Assembly (NCBI GenBank): GCA_001817055.1
Contig: MHHP01000015.1
Coordinates: forward strand, 12,020-46,242
DNA length: 34,223 nt
Origin: Candidatus Andersenbacteria bacterium RIFCSPHIGHO2_02_FULL_45_11
GTDB lineage: Bacteria > Patescibacteriota > Andersenbacteria > UBA10190
Direction: 5' to 3'
Part shown: one piece after another, positions 17,324-25,892 of the stretch
Layout of the letters: each line of letters starts with the position of its first letter
How positions within the stretch are numbered: the stretch's first letter is position 1
Translations under genes and position numbers: made by a program
The notes under the pieces: generated by a model
Database searches by the model: none
Seen by the model: only the letters and a program-made list of their open reading frames with translations
What the model was told of the DNA's origin: nothing

Positions 17324-18711
17324 TTACTCTACGTGGATTCCGGGTCGGAGCCCGGAATGACAACGAAAACCGCGGGAGTATTTTAATTATGACCGTCATT
17401 ATGGTCATGATGATTGGGATTATGTTCACATCAATTTCTGGTGTTATAAATCTCCAGTATCGCCAAGGAGGATTAGCTGCACAAGATGAAACAGCATTTC
17501 AAATTGCAGAAGCAGGGCTTAATTTTGCTCGTTGGAGGCTTGCGCATAACCCTACAGATTTTAGCGCAGCTGAGCATGAACTTGCCGATCAGTTGCAGGG
17601 GGCGCTTGGTACATATTCATTAACGTTTACTGCCCCTCAAAATGGCAGCACGGTTGTCACTATTACTTCTGTTGGGCACACTGCAAACTCTCCTACACGA
17701 GAAGTTACTCTTACTGCAACGTACGGAATCCCAAGTCTTGCGAAGTACGTCTTTGTTACGAATGAGGACGTTTGGTATGACGAAGAAATTCATGGGCAAG
17801 TACATTCAAACGGCGGAATCCGGATGGATGGTGTGTCTGATGGTGTTATGATGAGCGCAAAAAGTACGTACGTATGCCAAACATCGCATGGGTGTGCAAA
17901 TGAAACGAAGCCCGGTATATGGGGAGATGGGAGTGATAGTGCCCTGTGGCAGTTCCCAGTACCGAGCATTGACTATAGTGGGCTTACGGTAGACCTGTTG
18001 GATATGCAGGCCGCGGCAGTAGCGGCAGGAACCTATTACGGGCCGTCGGGAGCATTGGGGTATCATGTTGTATTTAACACAGATAATACGTATTCCGTAT
18101 TTATAGTGACCGCCACTACTACTGCTATGTCTTCATATGCTCCGGATACGGGGTGGCAAACGGTATCGCACGATATTGCTACGGAAGCATTTCTTACGTC
18201 CGCAGCCGTACCTGATAACGGGGTTATATATGTAGAGGATACATTATGGGTAAACGGCAACATACGCAGCCATGTTACCGTAGCTGCCGGACGGTTTCCG
18301 GATACGCCGAGTACCAATGCTGATATTATTTTGAACGGGAGCATTACATATGACGGTGTGTATGATGGGACGCGTACTTTTGGAGCGATTGCGCAAAAAA
18401 ATATTCTGATTCCGTATTCTGCTGCTCCTGATAATCTTGAGTTGGATGGTGCATACCTTGCACAGCACGGCCGATTTGGAAGGCGATATTATTCTTCGGG
18501 GACATACACGCTGAGAACCTCTATGAATTTGCGTGGGATGATCGCAAGTAACTGGACTCCGGTTACTACGTGGGTTAATGAAAGTGGCACGGTGATAAGC
18601 GGGTATCAGACTGGTGCGAGTACATACGACTCCAATTTATTATATGGGCCGCCTCCATTTTTCCCAACAAGCGGTGAATACCAATTTCTATCGTGGGGCG
18701 AAACACAGTAA
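17320..18711 (+). CDS. PilX-like pilus assembly protein
   Basis: 'RGSILIMTVIMVMMIGIMFTSISG...QIAEAGLNFARWRLAHNP'. Listed ORF begins at 17212 inside the PMT gene; ATG at 17314 or 17320 (ATGA overlap) is more plausible. Confidence 0.75.
   Translation: MITLRGFRVGARNDNENRGSILIMTVIMVMMIGIMFTSISGVINLQYRQGGLAAQDETAFQIAEAGLNFARWRLAHNPTDFSAAEHELADQLQGALGTYSLTFTAPQNGSTVVTITSVGHTANSPTREVTLTATYGIPSLAKYVFVTNEDVWYDEEIHGQVHSNGGIRMDGVSDGVMMSAKSTYVCQTSHGCANETKPGIWGDGSDSALWQFPVPSIDYSGLTVDLLDMQAAAVAAGTYYGPSGALGYHVVFNTDNTYSVFIVTATTTAMSSYAPDTGWQTVSHDIATEAFLTSAAVPDNGVIYVEDTLWVNGNIRSHVTVAAGRFPDTPSTNADIILNGSITYDGVYDGTRTFGAIAQKNILIPYSAAPDNLELDGAYLAQHGRFGRRYYSSGTYTLRTSMNLRGMIASNWTPVTTWVNESGTVISGYQTGASTYDSNLLYGPPPFFPTSGEYQFLSWGETQ
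17328..17361. repeat. Fragment of dispersed repeat inside a coding region
   Basis: tctacgtggattccgggtc is identical to 10533-10551; hairpin TTCCGGGtcggagCCCGGAA. Confidence 0.75.
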
Positions 18712-18720
18712 TATATAGAT

Positions 18721-19752
18721 ATGATAGGCATTGATATATCTGATCAGACTATAAAAATAGTCCAACTCTCTGCCGGAAGGGGTAGGCGCCTGGGGTGCAG
18801 ATACTTACACCTCTTGCCTCCCAAGGTTGTTGTGAATGGAATCGTTGTAGATGCTGCAGCTATGGAGCGCGAAATTGCAAAGGCGCTTGCCTCATGTGGC
18901 GCGATGTACCGGAAAAAAGATCCTGTAGTTGCATCCATTCCGGAGTCCCAATCTTTTTTACGGGTTATTGAGATTCCGAAGATGAATGAAGATGAGATTG
19001 GGGAGGCTGTGCAGTGGGAAATTGCTCAACATATTCCGTTTGGCTTGGAAAATGTATATATAGACTGGCAGCTTCTGGCTGCAAGTGATCATCCTATACA
19101 GCCCAATCATCAAGAGATCCAGGTGGGAGCTGCGCAAAAAAAAGTTGTTGATGCGCTGTACGGTGTTCTGAAGAAGCTGCGCCTTGATGTTGCCGCATTT
19201 GAGCTTGAAAGCCAGGCTATCGTGAGATCCCTTGTTTCTCAAGAGTGGCGTTTGAAGGAAGGGTTATTGATTGTTGATATTGGAAGCAGTGCGACAAACG
19301 TTATCGTATACGAGCATGGTGCAAGTAGATTTACGGCGAGCCTTGCCTGTGGCGTTGCAAGTTTAATATCTTCATTATCGCCTGAAGACACTCATACGGT
19401 GCTTGAGAATCTGCATGCATTGCCGGCTGATATAGTTGAGAAGATGCGAGTAGTTATAATTCCTGGCATTCAGCAACTTGCCACGGATATTAGAGGAATT
19501 GTTGATTTTACTAATACTAGTAATGCCAAGCACGAGGTTACGGAGATTATCCTTACAGGGGGTGGTTCTAATCTTCCGGGACTTGATGATGCGTTTCAAA
19601 AACATTTTGATGATGTGCAAATTCAGCGGGGTAATCCTTGGGTTAACATCTTGACCGGATCAGGCGCTACTCACCCTCCGATGGATTTACAAGAATCGGT
19701 TCGATATACAACCGCATTGGGGTTAGCCCTTCGTGATAGTGTTCCCTTATGA
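18721..19752 (+). CDS. pilM: Type IV pilus assembly protein PilM, copy 1
   Basis: 'MIGIDISDQTIKIVQLS', 'VVASIPESQSFLRVIEIP', 'EAVQWEIAQHIPF', 'FELESQAIVRSLV', 'LLIVDIGSSATNVIVY', 'ILTGGGSNLPGL'. Confidence 0.93.
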   Translation: MIGIDISDQTIKIVQLSAGRGRRLGCRYLHLLPPKVVVNGIVVDAAAMEREIAKALASCGAMYRKKDPVVASIPESQSFLRVIEIPKMNEDEIGEAVQWEIAQHIPFGLENVYIDWQLLAASDHPIQPNHQEIQVGAAQKKVVDALYGVLKKLRLDVAAFELESQAIVRSLVSQEWRLKEGLLIVDIGSSATNVIVYEHGASRFTASLACGVASLISSLSPEDTHTVLENLHALPADIVEKMRVVIIPGIQQLATDIRGIVDFTNTSNAKHEVTEIILTGGGSNLPGLDDAFQKHFDDVQIQRGNPWVNILTGSGATHPPMDLQESVRYTTALGLALRDSVPL

Positions 19753-20294
19753 AGACAGAGATTAATGTACTTTCGCCAGAAGCAAAAAACGATCGTCAAC
19801 ATACGATAGTTGCTCATCGAATTCGCGCAATTATGGATGCGATTCTTGTTTGCGCAGTTATTGCAGTATGTTCCTATGCTGCAGCATACGGAGCGCTTAG
19901 AACAATGAGAAATTCAGTTCAGCAACATGGATTAACCCAAGAGAGTGAGAGGGCTGAAATACATCAAAAAATACAAGATATTAATGCGATTATTGCTATT
20001 GTCGATGATCGCATTACTCAAGAATATCTTTGGACGCCCCTGATACCAGATATAGTGCGCCTTGCATCGCCGGGTATCGCAATAGTAAAAATTGAATTAA
20101 CCGAAAATCCCCAAACCCTTGTTCTTACAGGAAGAGCTTCTCAGGGGTCTGTGGTAGTACAGTATCAACGATCGCTTGAAAAACTGCCGTGGGTAGACCA
20201 TGTTGTAGCACCCTTACAAAATTTTGCGCTTGTACCCGATGCGGCTGCAGTCTTTACAATATTTCCGAAAGCGAAAGGGGACCCTGCCGTATGA
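19749..20294 (+). CDS. PilN-like protein, copy 1
   Basis: 'MKTEINVLSPEAKN', single N-terminal TM, position after pilM; ATGA overlap. Confidence 0.75.
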   Translation: MKTEINVLSPEAKNDRQHTIVAHRIRAIMDAILVCAVIAVCSYAAAYGALRTMRNSVQQHGLTQESERAEIHQKIQDINAIIAIVDDRITQEYLWTPLIPDIVRLASPGIAIVKIELTENPQTLVLTGRASQGSVVVQYQRSLEKLPWVDHVVAPLQNFALVPDAAAVFTIFPKAKGDPAV

Positions 20295-20863
20295 AATCGC
20301 TAATATATTATAGTATTGTCGGTAGCAGTACGGTGCTTTGTATTGTGGCATCATTTTTCCTGCATATGCAGGTACGTGAGATACGCGATACCTTGGCTCT
20401 TTCTATTCGCGAATTAGAGATAGCTCCAACACAAGAGTCACAAGCGCGTATATTGAAAAAAGAGTTAGAGAGTATTGAGCAAAAACTGCAGCAAGTTTCT
20501 TTGATTACTATCTCACAGGATGAGATTGTGGGTGTGATAGATAAGATATTGCTGGCCGGCAAAGAATCTGGTGTTTCTGTGCAAGTGCCTCAGGTACATG
20601 CGGGTACTGCTAAGCCAGGCGTTTTGCAAGATGTTCGTATACGAATGAATGCGATTGGATCACCTTCGGCTCTTGTTGCGTTTATGTATCGTTTAGAACA
20701 TGTACCATATATAATTAGGGTTGCTTCTTGGAACTTGGATACAACACGTCAGAGTGCACCTGGGTCATTTGCGGCCAATGTGCCCGCAGATACTTCCAAA
20801 TCAAAGCCTCCTTCAGGAAGCCTACTAGCCGTAGAAGCGATTATCTCTATTTTGCAAAAATGA
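20291..20863 (+). CDS. PilO-like protein, copy 1
   Basis: N-terminal TM plus coiled coil, position after pilN; start corrected from 20189 to the ATGA-overlapping ATG. Confidence 0.7.
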   Translation: MKSLIYYSIVGSSTVLCIVASFFLHMQVREIRDTLALSIRELEIAPTQESQARILKKELESIEQKLQQVSLITISQDEIVGVIDKILLAGKESGVSVQVPQVHAGTAKPGVLQDVRIRMNAIGSPSALVAFMYRLEHVPYIIRVASWNLDTTRQSAPGSFAANVPADTSKSKPPSGSLLAVEAIISILQK

Positions 20864-21132
20864 AACACATATCAAATATATTTATCTACCATATACGGTC
20901 TATTGCGATAGGCATTATTTTGATTGGCGCCTTGGTGTCGTTTGGTATTATATATTATGCCTTTTCATTTCCTGCTGTGCCCGTAGCGTCTGTTGGGATT
21001 GCTGGAGAAAATGTATCCGCAGCAGGCGATAGATTTGACCGGGTATTTCTATGGTTTGCAGAAAAGGAAAAAGCGACACAATCTGTACCGGTTATACCAA
21101 ATTCAGCCTTCTTTATACCCAGCGGCTTATGA
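20860..21132 (+). CDS. Small single-TM protein of unknown function (after PilO copy 1)
   Basis: 90 aa, one TM, then 'GENVSAAGDRFDRVFLWFAEKEK'; ATGA overlaps at both ends. Confidence 0.7.
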   Translation: MKHISNIFIYHIRSIAIGIILIGALVSFGIIYYAFSFPAVPVASVGIAGENVSAAGDRFDRVFLWFAEKEKATQSVPVIPNSAFFIPSGL

Positions 21133-22682
21133 TTGGTATTGATATCTCTGATCGTTCGGTAAAAATTGCGGAGGTTTCTTCTGCCTCTCGTCCGCAATTT
21201 AAAACTGTATGCTGGTCGCCATTGCCTGCTGGCCTTTTGCGCAGGGGTATTGTTCAAGACGTTCCTACTTTAATAGAACACTTGAAAACCACATGTGGTA
21301 AATGTTCGCCGTTTCCATTATCTCAAGGCCCTATTGTTGCATCTATTCCGGAAACTCGTTCCTTTATTCGCGTGCTCGATGTACCAATATTATCTCAACA
21401 AGAAACTGATGAAGCAGTACAGTGGGCTATTCGCAAAGACCTCCCGTTTGATCTTAAAAGTGTATATGTGGGATGGCAGCCCATTGCATCTTCGTCTAGT
21501 GTAAATATGCGCCAGGTACTTGTGGGGGCTGCTCAGCGAGCAGTCATAGACCCGCTTCTAGCTGCATTGGACGGCGCTGGATTTAGTGTTGTGGCATTAG
21601 AGTTAGAATCACAAGCTATGGTTCGCAGCCTTCTGCCACTTGATTCCGCTTCTATTGAAGGGGTTGTAATTTGTGATTTGGGTGCAAGCACGACTAAGAT
21701 TATATATTTTGATCGGGGTGCGATGCGACTTACGGCAGATGTGCCGAGCGGAGGGGATCGGTTAACGGCAGAGCTGGTTCGGGCATTTTCTATTACTCCT
21801 GAGATTGCCGCAGAGAAAAAGTCTATAATCGGTGTTATTGCCCGTAATGGGGAGGATGGGGCAATTGCTACTACGCTTCGAGGGGCAGTATTGGCATTGG
21901 CGCAAGAAGTGCATAGTACTATTGAATCTGCGTTACCTCAATTACCAGGAGGTGGTAGTGTGCGAGGAATACTTTTATCGGGTGGCGGTGCAAATTTACC
22001 AGGGATCAGAGATATTTTTGGAGAAGTGTTTCCGGGTATTCCGGTGCAGATCGGGAATCCACTCACGAACCTAACGTCACCTGCAATGTCGATCAGTCCT
22101 CAAGATGCTAGTCATTTTGTGACTGCGCTTGGTCTTGCGCTTCGTACGGATGGGTTGAATCTTCTTCCTCCACCTCGACGCCATGCACTTGCGCTCAAGT
22201 CGATGGTAGAGAATACGCATCACTTCCTTTCTAGTATTACGATGGGGCTCGCATTGCTGACGCTTGTGGGGACTCTCAGCCTTGGAATTTTACAAAGTTT
22301 GATTTCTGCAACCCCTCCTGAAAAGTCGGCGCAATTAGATCAGGTGATGTCGCAATATGCTGCTCTTCGTGAATCAGTGAGTTCTCAGAATGTTTTGCTT
22401 TCTGCGATCAGCGGGGTGAGCGATAAACGGCTCTTGTGGAGCGATAAAATACATGAGCTGTTAGGAGTTATTCCGGGAGGTGTGCACATCCAAGCTATTC
22501 GAGCAACGGGGGGCGATGCGCCGTCAATTTCATTCTCTGGGCAAGCTGCAACGCGGAATGCGCTGATTATTTTGGAGCAGCGCCTCAAGAGTATTTCCTG
22601 GGCTACTTCTGTTAAAGCCCCCAACTCCAATTTGATTGATCGTACGAACGCTCCTTATGAGTTTATTATGTTGTTGAAATAG
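21129..22682 (+). CDS. PilM-PilN fusion protein (copy 2)
   Basis: N-terminal PilM 'MIGIDISDRSVKIAEVS...VASIPETRSFIRVLDVP...VVICDLGASTTKIIYF...LLSGGGANLPGI', then TM + coiled coil + C-term 'ISFSGQAATRNALIILEQRLKSISWATSVKAPNSN' typical of PilN. Confidence 0.85.
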   Translation: MIGIDISDRSVKIAEVSSASRPQFKTVCWSPLPAGLLRRGIVQDVPTLIEHLKTTCGKCSPFPLSQGPIVASIPETRSFIRVLDVPILSQQETDEAVQWAIRKDLPFDLKSVYVGWQPIASSSSVNMRQVLVGAAQRAVIDPLLAALDGAGFSVVALELESQAMVRSLLPLDSASIEGVVICDLGASTTKIIYFDRGAMRLTADVPSGGDRLTAELVRAFSITPEIAAEKKSIIGVIARNGEDGAIATTLRGAVLALAQEVHSTIESALPQLPGGGSVRGILLSGGGANLPGIRDIFGEVFPGIPVQIGNPLTNLTSPAMSISPQDASHFVTALGLALRTDGLNLLPPPRRHALALKSMVENTHHFLSSITMGLALLTLVGTLSLGILQSLISATPPEKSAQLDQVMSQYAALRESVSSQNVLLSAISGVSDKRLLWSDKIHELLGVIPGGVHIQAIRATGGDAPSISFSGQAATRNALIILEQRLKSISWATSVKAPNSNLIDRTNAPYEFIMLLK

Positions 22683-22684
22683 AT

Positions 22685-23218
22685 ATGATTTCACTATTTC
22701 GCATTGTTCTTCTGTTCGCTCTGGCTGCACTTCAGCCCTTCTTGTGGGGGTATGTGAGCGATCGTGCTCAGCAATTACACTTGCTGCAAACTAATGAGGA
22801 GCAATTTGCGTTACTCTCCCAGAAAATGATTGAATCTCAGCAAGCGTTTTCTGATGCGCAGCCTCGATTACTCAAGCTTGGCGATGTATTTCCAGCTTCA
22901 AGCGCTTTATCTCAAGTAGTTGGTCGTATTGAAGCTCTTGCTGATACTAAGCAGTTGGGTATTGAGCTTAAAAGTATTGAAGATACGATTTCCATAGAGG
23001 CTGGGAGTGGCACTATAAGGCCCAAGCGTATCACTGCTGAAGTTACGGGTTCAGTTGAGGCGCTATTCTCGTTTTTAGAAGCCATGGAAAATCAAAATGA
23101 ATTTCTCTCTATCGAATCGTGGGATATTATAGCTGCTGGATTACCCGAGAAAGCGTCGCAGCCAGTGTTTCAAATGACGTTACATACGATATATTATTTC
23201 TATGATGCGCCTATCTAG
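22685..23218 (+). CDS. PilO-like protein, copy 2
   Basis: N-terminal TM, coiled coil, 'EVTGSVEALFSFLEAMENQNEFLSIESWDI'. Confidence 0.75.
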   Translation: MISLFRIVLLFALAALQPFLWGYVSDRAQQLHLLQTNEEQFALLSQKMIESQQAFSDAQPRLLKLGDVFPASSALSQVVGRIEALADTKQLGIELKSIEDTISIEAGSGTIRPKRITAEVTGSVEALFSFLEAMENQNEFLSIESWDIIAAGLPEKASQPVFQMTLHTIYYFYDAPI

Positions 23219-23504
23219 TAGTAATGATGGAGTACGTGCAGTAATGGGAACCCTGGGTGGCCCCATTATTCGCCTTATAACCATCGCGGTTTTTCTCGTG
23301 TTCTCGCTATATCTTGGATATCGTCATGCGTACGCACCCTTATTTGATGACGTGCAATTGCCTGCTGCTGCGGCGGCACAGAGTGTTCGTATTGATACGA
23401 AGATTCTGGACGCAATTGATGCCTCTACTGCAGGCAGGCGCAGCCATGTTCCGCATACGTACGATCAATACCGCACACTATTTGCATCTGTTAGTGATGA
23501 ATAG
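23202..23504 (+). CDS. Small single-TM protein of unknown function (after PilO copy 2)
   Basis: 100 aa, TM 'LITIAVFLVFSLYLGY' then 'QSVRIDTKILDAIDAS'; overlaps the upstream gene. Confidence 0.65.
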   Translation: MMRLSSSNDGVRAVMGTLGGPIIRLITIAVFLVFSLYLGYRHAYAPLFDDVQLPAAAAAQSVRIDTKILDAIDASTAGRRSHVPHTYDQYRTLFASVSDE

Positions 23505-23913
23505 CTCTTTGCGTGTACTGGTGTTTGGCACATTTGACCCTCTGCATGCAGGGCATCGTGATTTATTCGAGCAGGCAGCGTCGCTTGGAGGCTACCTCGC
23601 GGTTGTAGTGGCGAGAGACACAGCTATTAATTCTCAAAAAGGCAGGTCTCCTGCGGTGCCAGAACACGAACGTCTTGCGGCGGTTGCACACGAAAGCGTA
23701 GTAGATGAGGCAATGCTCGGAGATGCGGACCCGTTTTCATACTCGTTACTTGCCACTTTTGCATTTGATATTCTTGCATTGGGATATGACCAAGCACCTT
23801 CGGATACCGAAGTGAGAAAAATTCTTGAGGCCTTGCATAAATCGCATGTGAAAATAGTTCGCCTTGCGCCACATCGGCCGGATATATATAAGTCATCGCT
23901 CCTGAGGACGTGA
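23497..23913 (+). CDS. Cytidylyltransferase-like nucleotidyltransferase (TagD/RibL-like)
   Basis: 'RVLVFGTFDPLHAGHRDLFEQA' HxGH motif, 'KSSLLRT' C-term. Listed start at 23314 is upstream of a better ATG at 23497. Confidence 0.8.
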   Translation: MNSSLRVLVFGTFDPLHAGHRDLFEQAASLGGYLAVVVARDTAINSQKGRSPAVPEHERLAAVAHESVVDEAMLGDADPFSYSLLATFAFDILALGYDQAPSDTEVRKILEALHKSHVKIVRLAPHRPDIYKSSLLRT

Positions 23914-23919
23914 TATACT
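23914..23919 (+). promoter_or_regulatory. Extended -10 box TGA-TATACT, 7 nt before ATG of PrsW-like gene
   Basis: tgaTATACTtgaatgcATG. Confidence 0.55.
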
Positions 23920-23926
23920 TGAATGC

Positions 23927-24874
23927 ATGGTGAATGCCCCTATTTTTCTTCCCGTTGGAGTGTCTATAGGGATTGTAGCGTTTTTGCTGAGCCTGTTGCC
24001 CGCAGTGTTTTTCTTATGGATGTGGTATTTGCGCAATCGGGACCGAAGCTTACCCGCAGCTTCTATTGCGCTGGCGTTTGCCGTGGGTGCAATTATCGTG
24101 TTACCCGCGTTTTGGCTAGAGCGTGGTGCGGATAGTGTATGGAACATAGTATCTCCTCAAACAGCGCATTATTATGCTGGTGCGTCATTGCCCCTGCTCC
24201 GTATTCAAGATATTCTGCTTCCGGCCTTTGCAACATTCCTTATTGTTGCGCTTGTAGAAGAGGGGCTTCGGTATGGTGCGATGCGGATATGGATGAGGCG
24301 GAGCCGTACGATTGACCAAGTATTTGATGGCCTACTAATTGGTGTTGCGATTGGGCTTGGGTTCTCCACGTTTGAAAATACCTTATATTTTAAAGATCTG
24401 CTGCACGGACAAGATTACGATACGTTAGTATTTGTATTCTTTTTGCGATTCTTAATTTCAACACTTGCGCATATTAGCTTCTCGGGGATTATGGGCGTAC
24501 TTATAGCACAAGGCACATTTCATATGTTTCGGTCGCGCTCATATATGATACTAGCATTTTTGGTACCATGGTTTTTACACGGGCTTTTTGATCTACTTTT
24601 GGGCGTAGGCCATGGATTGTATGCTGTACTTGTTCTGATTCCCGCACTATTAACGTTGGTTTCGTGGACGTTTAATCGCCAGCTTTTTATCATTCATAAA
24701 AAAGATGGGAAATTCTTAGCACAAGAAAAAACTCCCGAGTCGCCTATGATGCACGCCCTGGAGAAGGCTTTGAAGGTGGAAAATTCCCCTTGGAATATTC
24801 ATGCTTCGTACTTGAATGAGAACAAGTCGTATCGAGCTATCTTTAATGCGATGGGAAGTAAGCGATATGAATAG
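23927..24874 (+). CDS. PrsW-family intramembrane protease
   Basis: 'FLIVALVEEGLRYGAMRIW', 'FDGLLIGVAIGLGFSTFENTLYF', 'ISTLAHISFSGIMGV', 'WFLHGLFDLLL'. Confidence 0.88.
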   Translation: MVNAPIFLPVGVSIGIVAFLLSLLPAVFFLWMWYLRNRDRSLPAASIALAFAVGAIIVLPAFWLERGADSVWNIVSPQTAHYYAGASLPLLRIQDILLPAFATFLIVALVEEGLRYGAMRIWMRRSRTIDQVFDGLLIGVAIGLGFSTFENTLYFKDLLHGQDYDTLVFVFFLRFLISTLAHISFSGIMGVLIAQGTFHMFRSRSYMILAFLVPWFLHGLFDLLLGVGHGLYAVLVLIPALLTLVSWTFNRQLFIIHKKDGKFLAQEKTPESPMMHALEKALKVENSPWNIHASYLNENKSYRAIFNAMGSKRYE

Positions 24875-25274
24875 GCAGTTTGGAATAGGGTTGTTAGTTG
24901 TAGGGTGTTTGGGGCTTGTGGGTGTGGGAGCGCTTATTGATGCAATCGGCGGCGTAACGGTGCGTACGAATGTTGCGCCAGACACTACGGCGCTTACGGT
25001 ATTTGATCCGCTACTTCCCGGAACATTCGTAAAGCCGACATGGACGGTTGGTAAAGATTCTTCGAATAAAGAAGTGGAGCTTATGCTTACTACAGAAGCA
25101 AAAGACTATTCTCTTGTGCATACGAAATTTATATTCGGAGGTGCTCGTATTCAAGTTCCGTGCGATGTGGCTGCCGGAAGTGCACGGCTGGAACTTGTGG
25201 GGCAGCAAGACCGTGATGTTATTTCGTCTGTTGCAGTTGAAATTCTTCCACCCGGCCCGGATTGCGTACGGTAG
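24867..25274 (+). CDS. Small membrane-anchored/secreted protein, unknown function
   Basis: N-terminal TM 'IGLLVVGCLGLVGVGALIDAIGG' then a beta-rich region; overlaps the upstream gene. Confidence 0.65.
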   Translation: MNRQFGIGLLVVGCLGLVGVGALIDAIGGVTVRTNVAPDTTALTVFDPLLPGTFVKPTWTVGKDSSNKEVELMLTTEAKDYSLVHTKFIFGGARIQVPCDVAAGSARLELVGQQDRDVISSVAVEILPPGPDCVR

Positions 25275-25275
25275 T

Positions 25276-25323
25276 GTCATTCCGGGCCTGCCTACCGGCC
25301 AGGCAGGCTTGACCCTGAATCCA
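25276..25323. repeat. Dispersed repeat related to the interior of 10451-10591
   Basis: gtcattccgggCCTGCCTaccggccAGGCAGGcttgaccctgaatcc; compare gtcatgctggaCCTGCCTaccgagcAGGCAGGcttgatccggcatcc at ~10479. Confidence 0.8.
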
Positions 25324-25341
25324 CATAAGATTTAGGCAAAA

Positions 25342-25368
25342 GAAAAACCCGCTCGGAAACCGAACGGG
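25342..25368 (-). terminator. Rho-independent terminator
   Basis: Minus strand CCCGTTCGG ttt CCGAGCGGG then TTTTTCTTTT. Confidence 0.85.
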
Positions 25369-25381
25369 GTTGTGAATTTGA

Positions 25382-25585
25382 TTATGCCGAAGATCTCCGA
25401 AGTCTCGACGTTGTGTTTTGAGTTGGTGATCGCGTACGCGCCGATCTTTCTAGCTTCACATCCACATAACCAGCTGCAGCGCGCTCCATTTCTTGCAACT
25501 GCGTTTTTGTCAAAGTCCCGGCATCGTAGATGTGCAGCGACGTATTATCAAGCACAGGATTAAAAGCACTTGGCTCACCAAACAT
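25382..25585 (-). CDS. Small orphan protein (67 aa), unknown function
   Basis: Shine-Dalgarno GGAGGTG 5 nt before ATG; terminator immediately downstream. Confidence 0.6.
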   Translation of the reverse strand: MFGEPSAFNPVLDNTSLHIYDAGTLTKTQLQEMERAAAGYVDVKLERSARTRSPTQNTTSRLRRSSA

Positions 25586-25800
25586 TGTTCACCTCCGTTT
25601 AAAGTGCAATCAGAGCGATCAAGTACTCACCTAAACTAGCCTTCTTTTATGCCGCAGTCAATCTTAGCTCTTTAATATTCATATTCAACCCTTACCTTTG
25701 AAGTAGCAATATAATGCATCTAAAAGCCGAAAGAACGCAATTCTAAGGAAACTCCTTGGAATTTGACCTTGGAATTTGAATGATCCGAAATGACAGCGCC

Positions 25801-25891
25801 ACTAACCTCACCTAGCCTCTCCTTCGTAAGGAGAGGAAACGTTCGCGACTCCCTTCTCTTTACGAAGGAGAAGGGTTGGGGATGAGGTTAG
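25801..25891. repeat. Palindromic REP/MITE-like repeat
   Basis: Outer inverted repeat ACTAACCTCA...TGAGGTTAGT; inner hairpins CCTCTCCTtcgtAAGGAGAGG and CCCTTCTCtttacgaagGAGAAGGG. Confidence 0.75.
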
Positions 25892-25892
25892 T

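Noticed and set aside
25372-25563. 63-aa + strand ORF
   Set aside because: Antisense to the minus-strand small gene, which has a Shine-Dalgarno site, and preceded by that gene's terminator.
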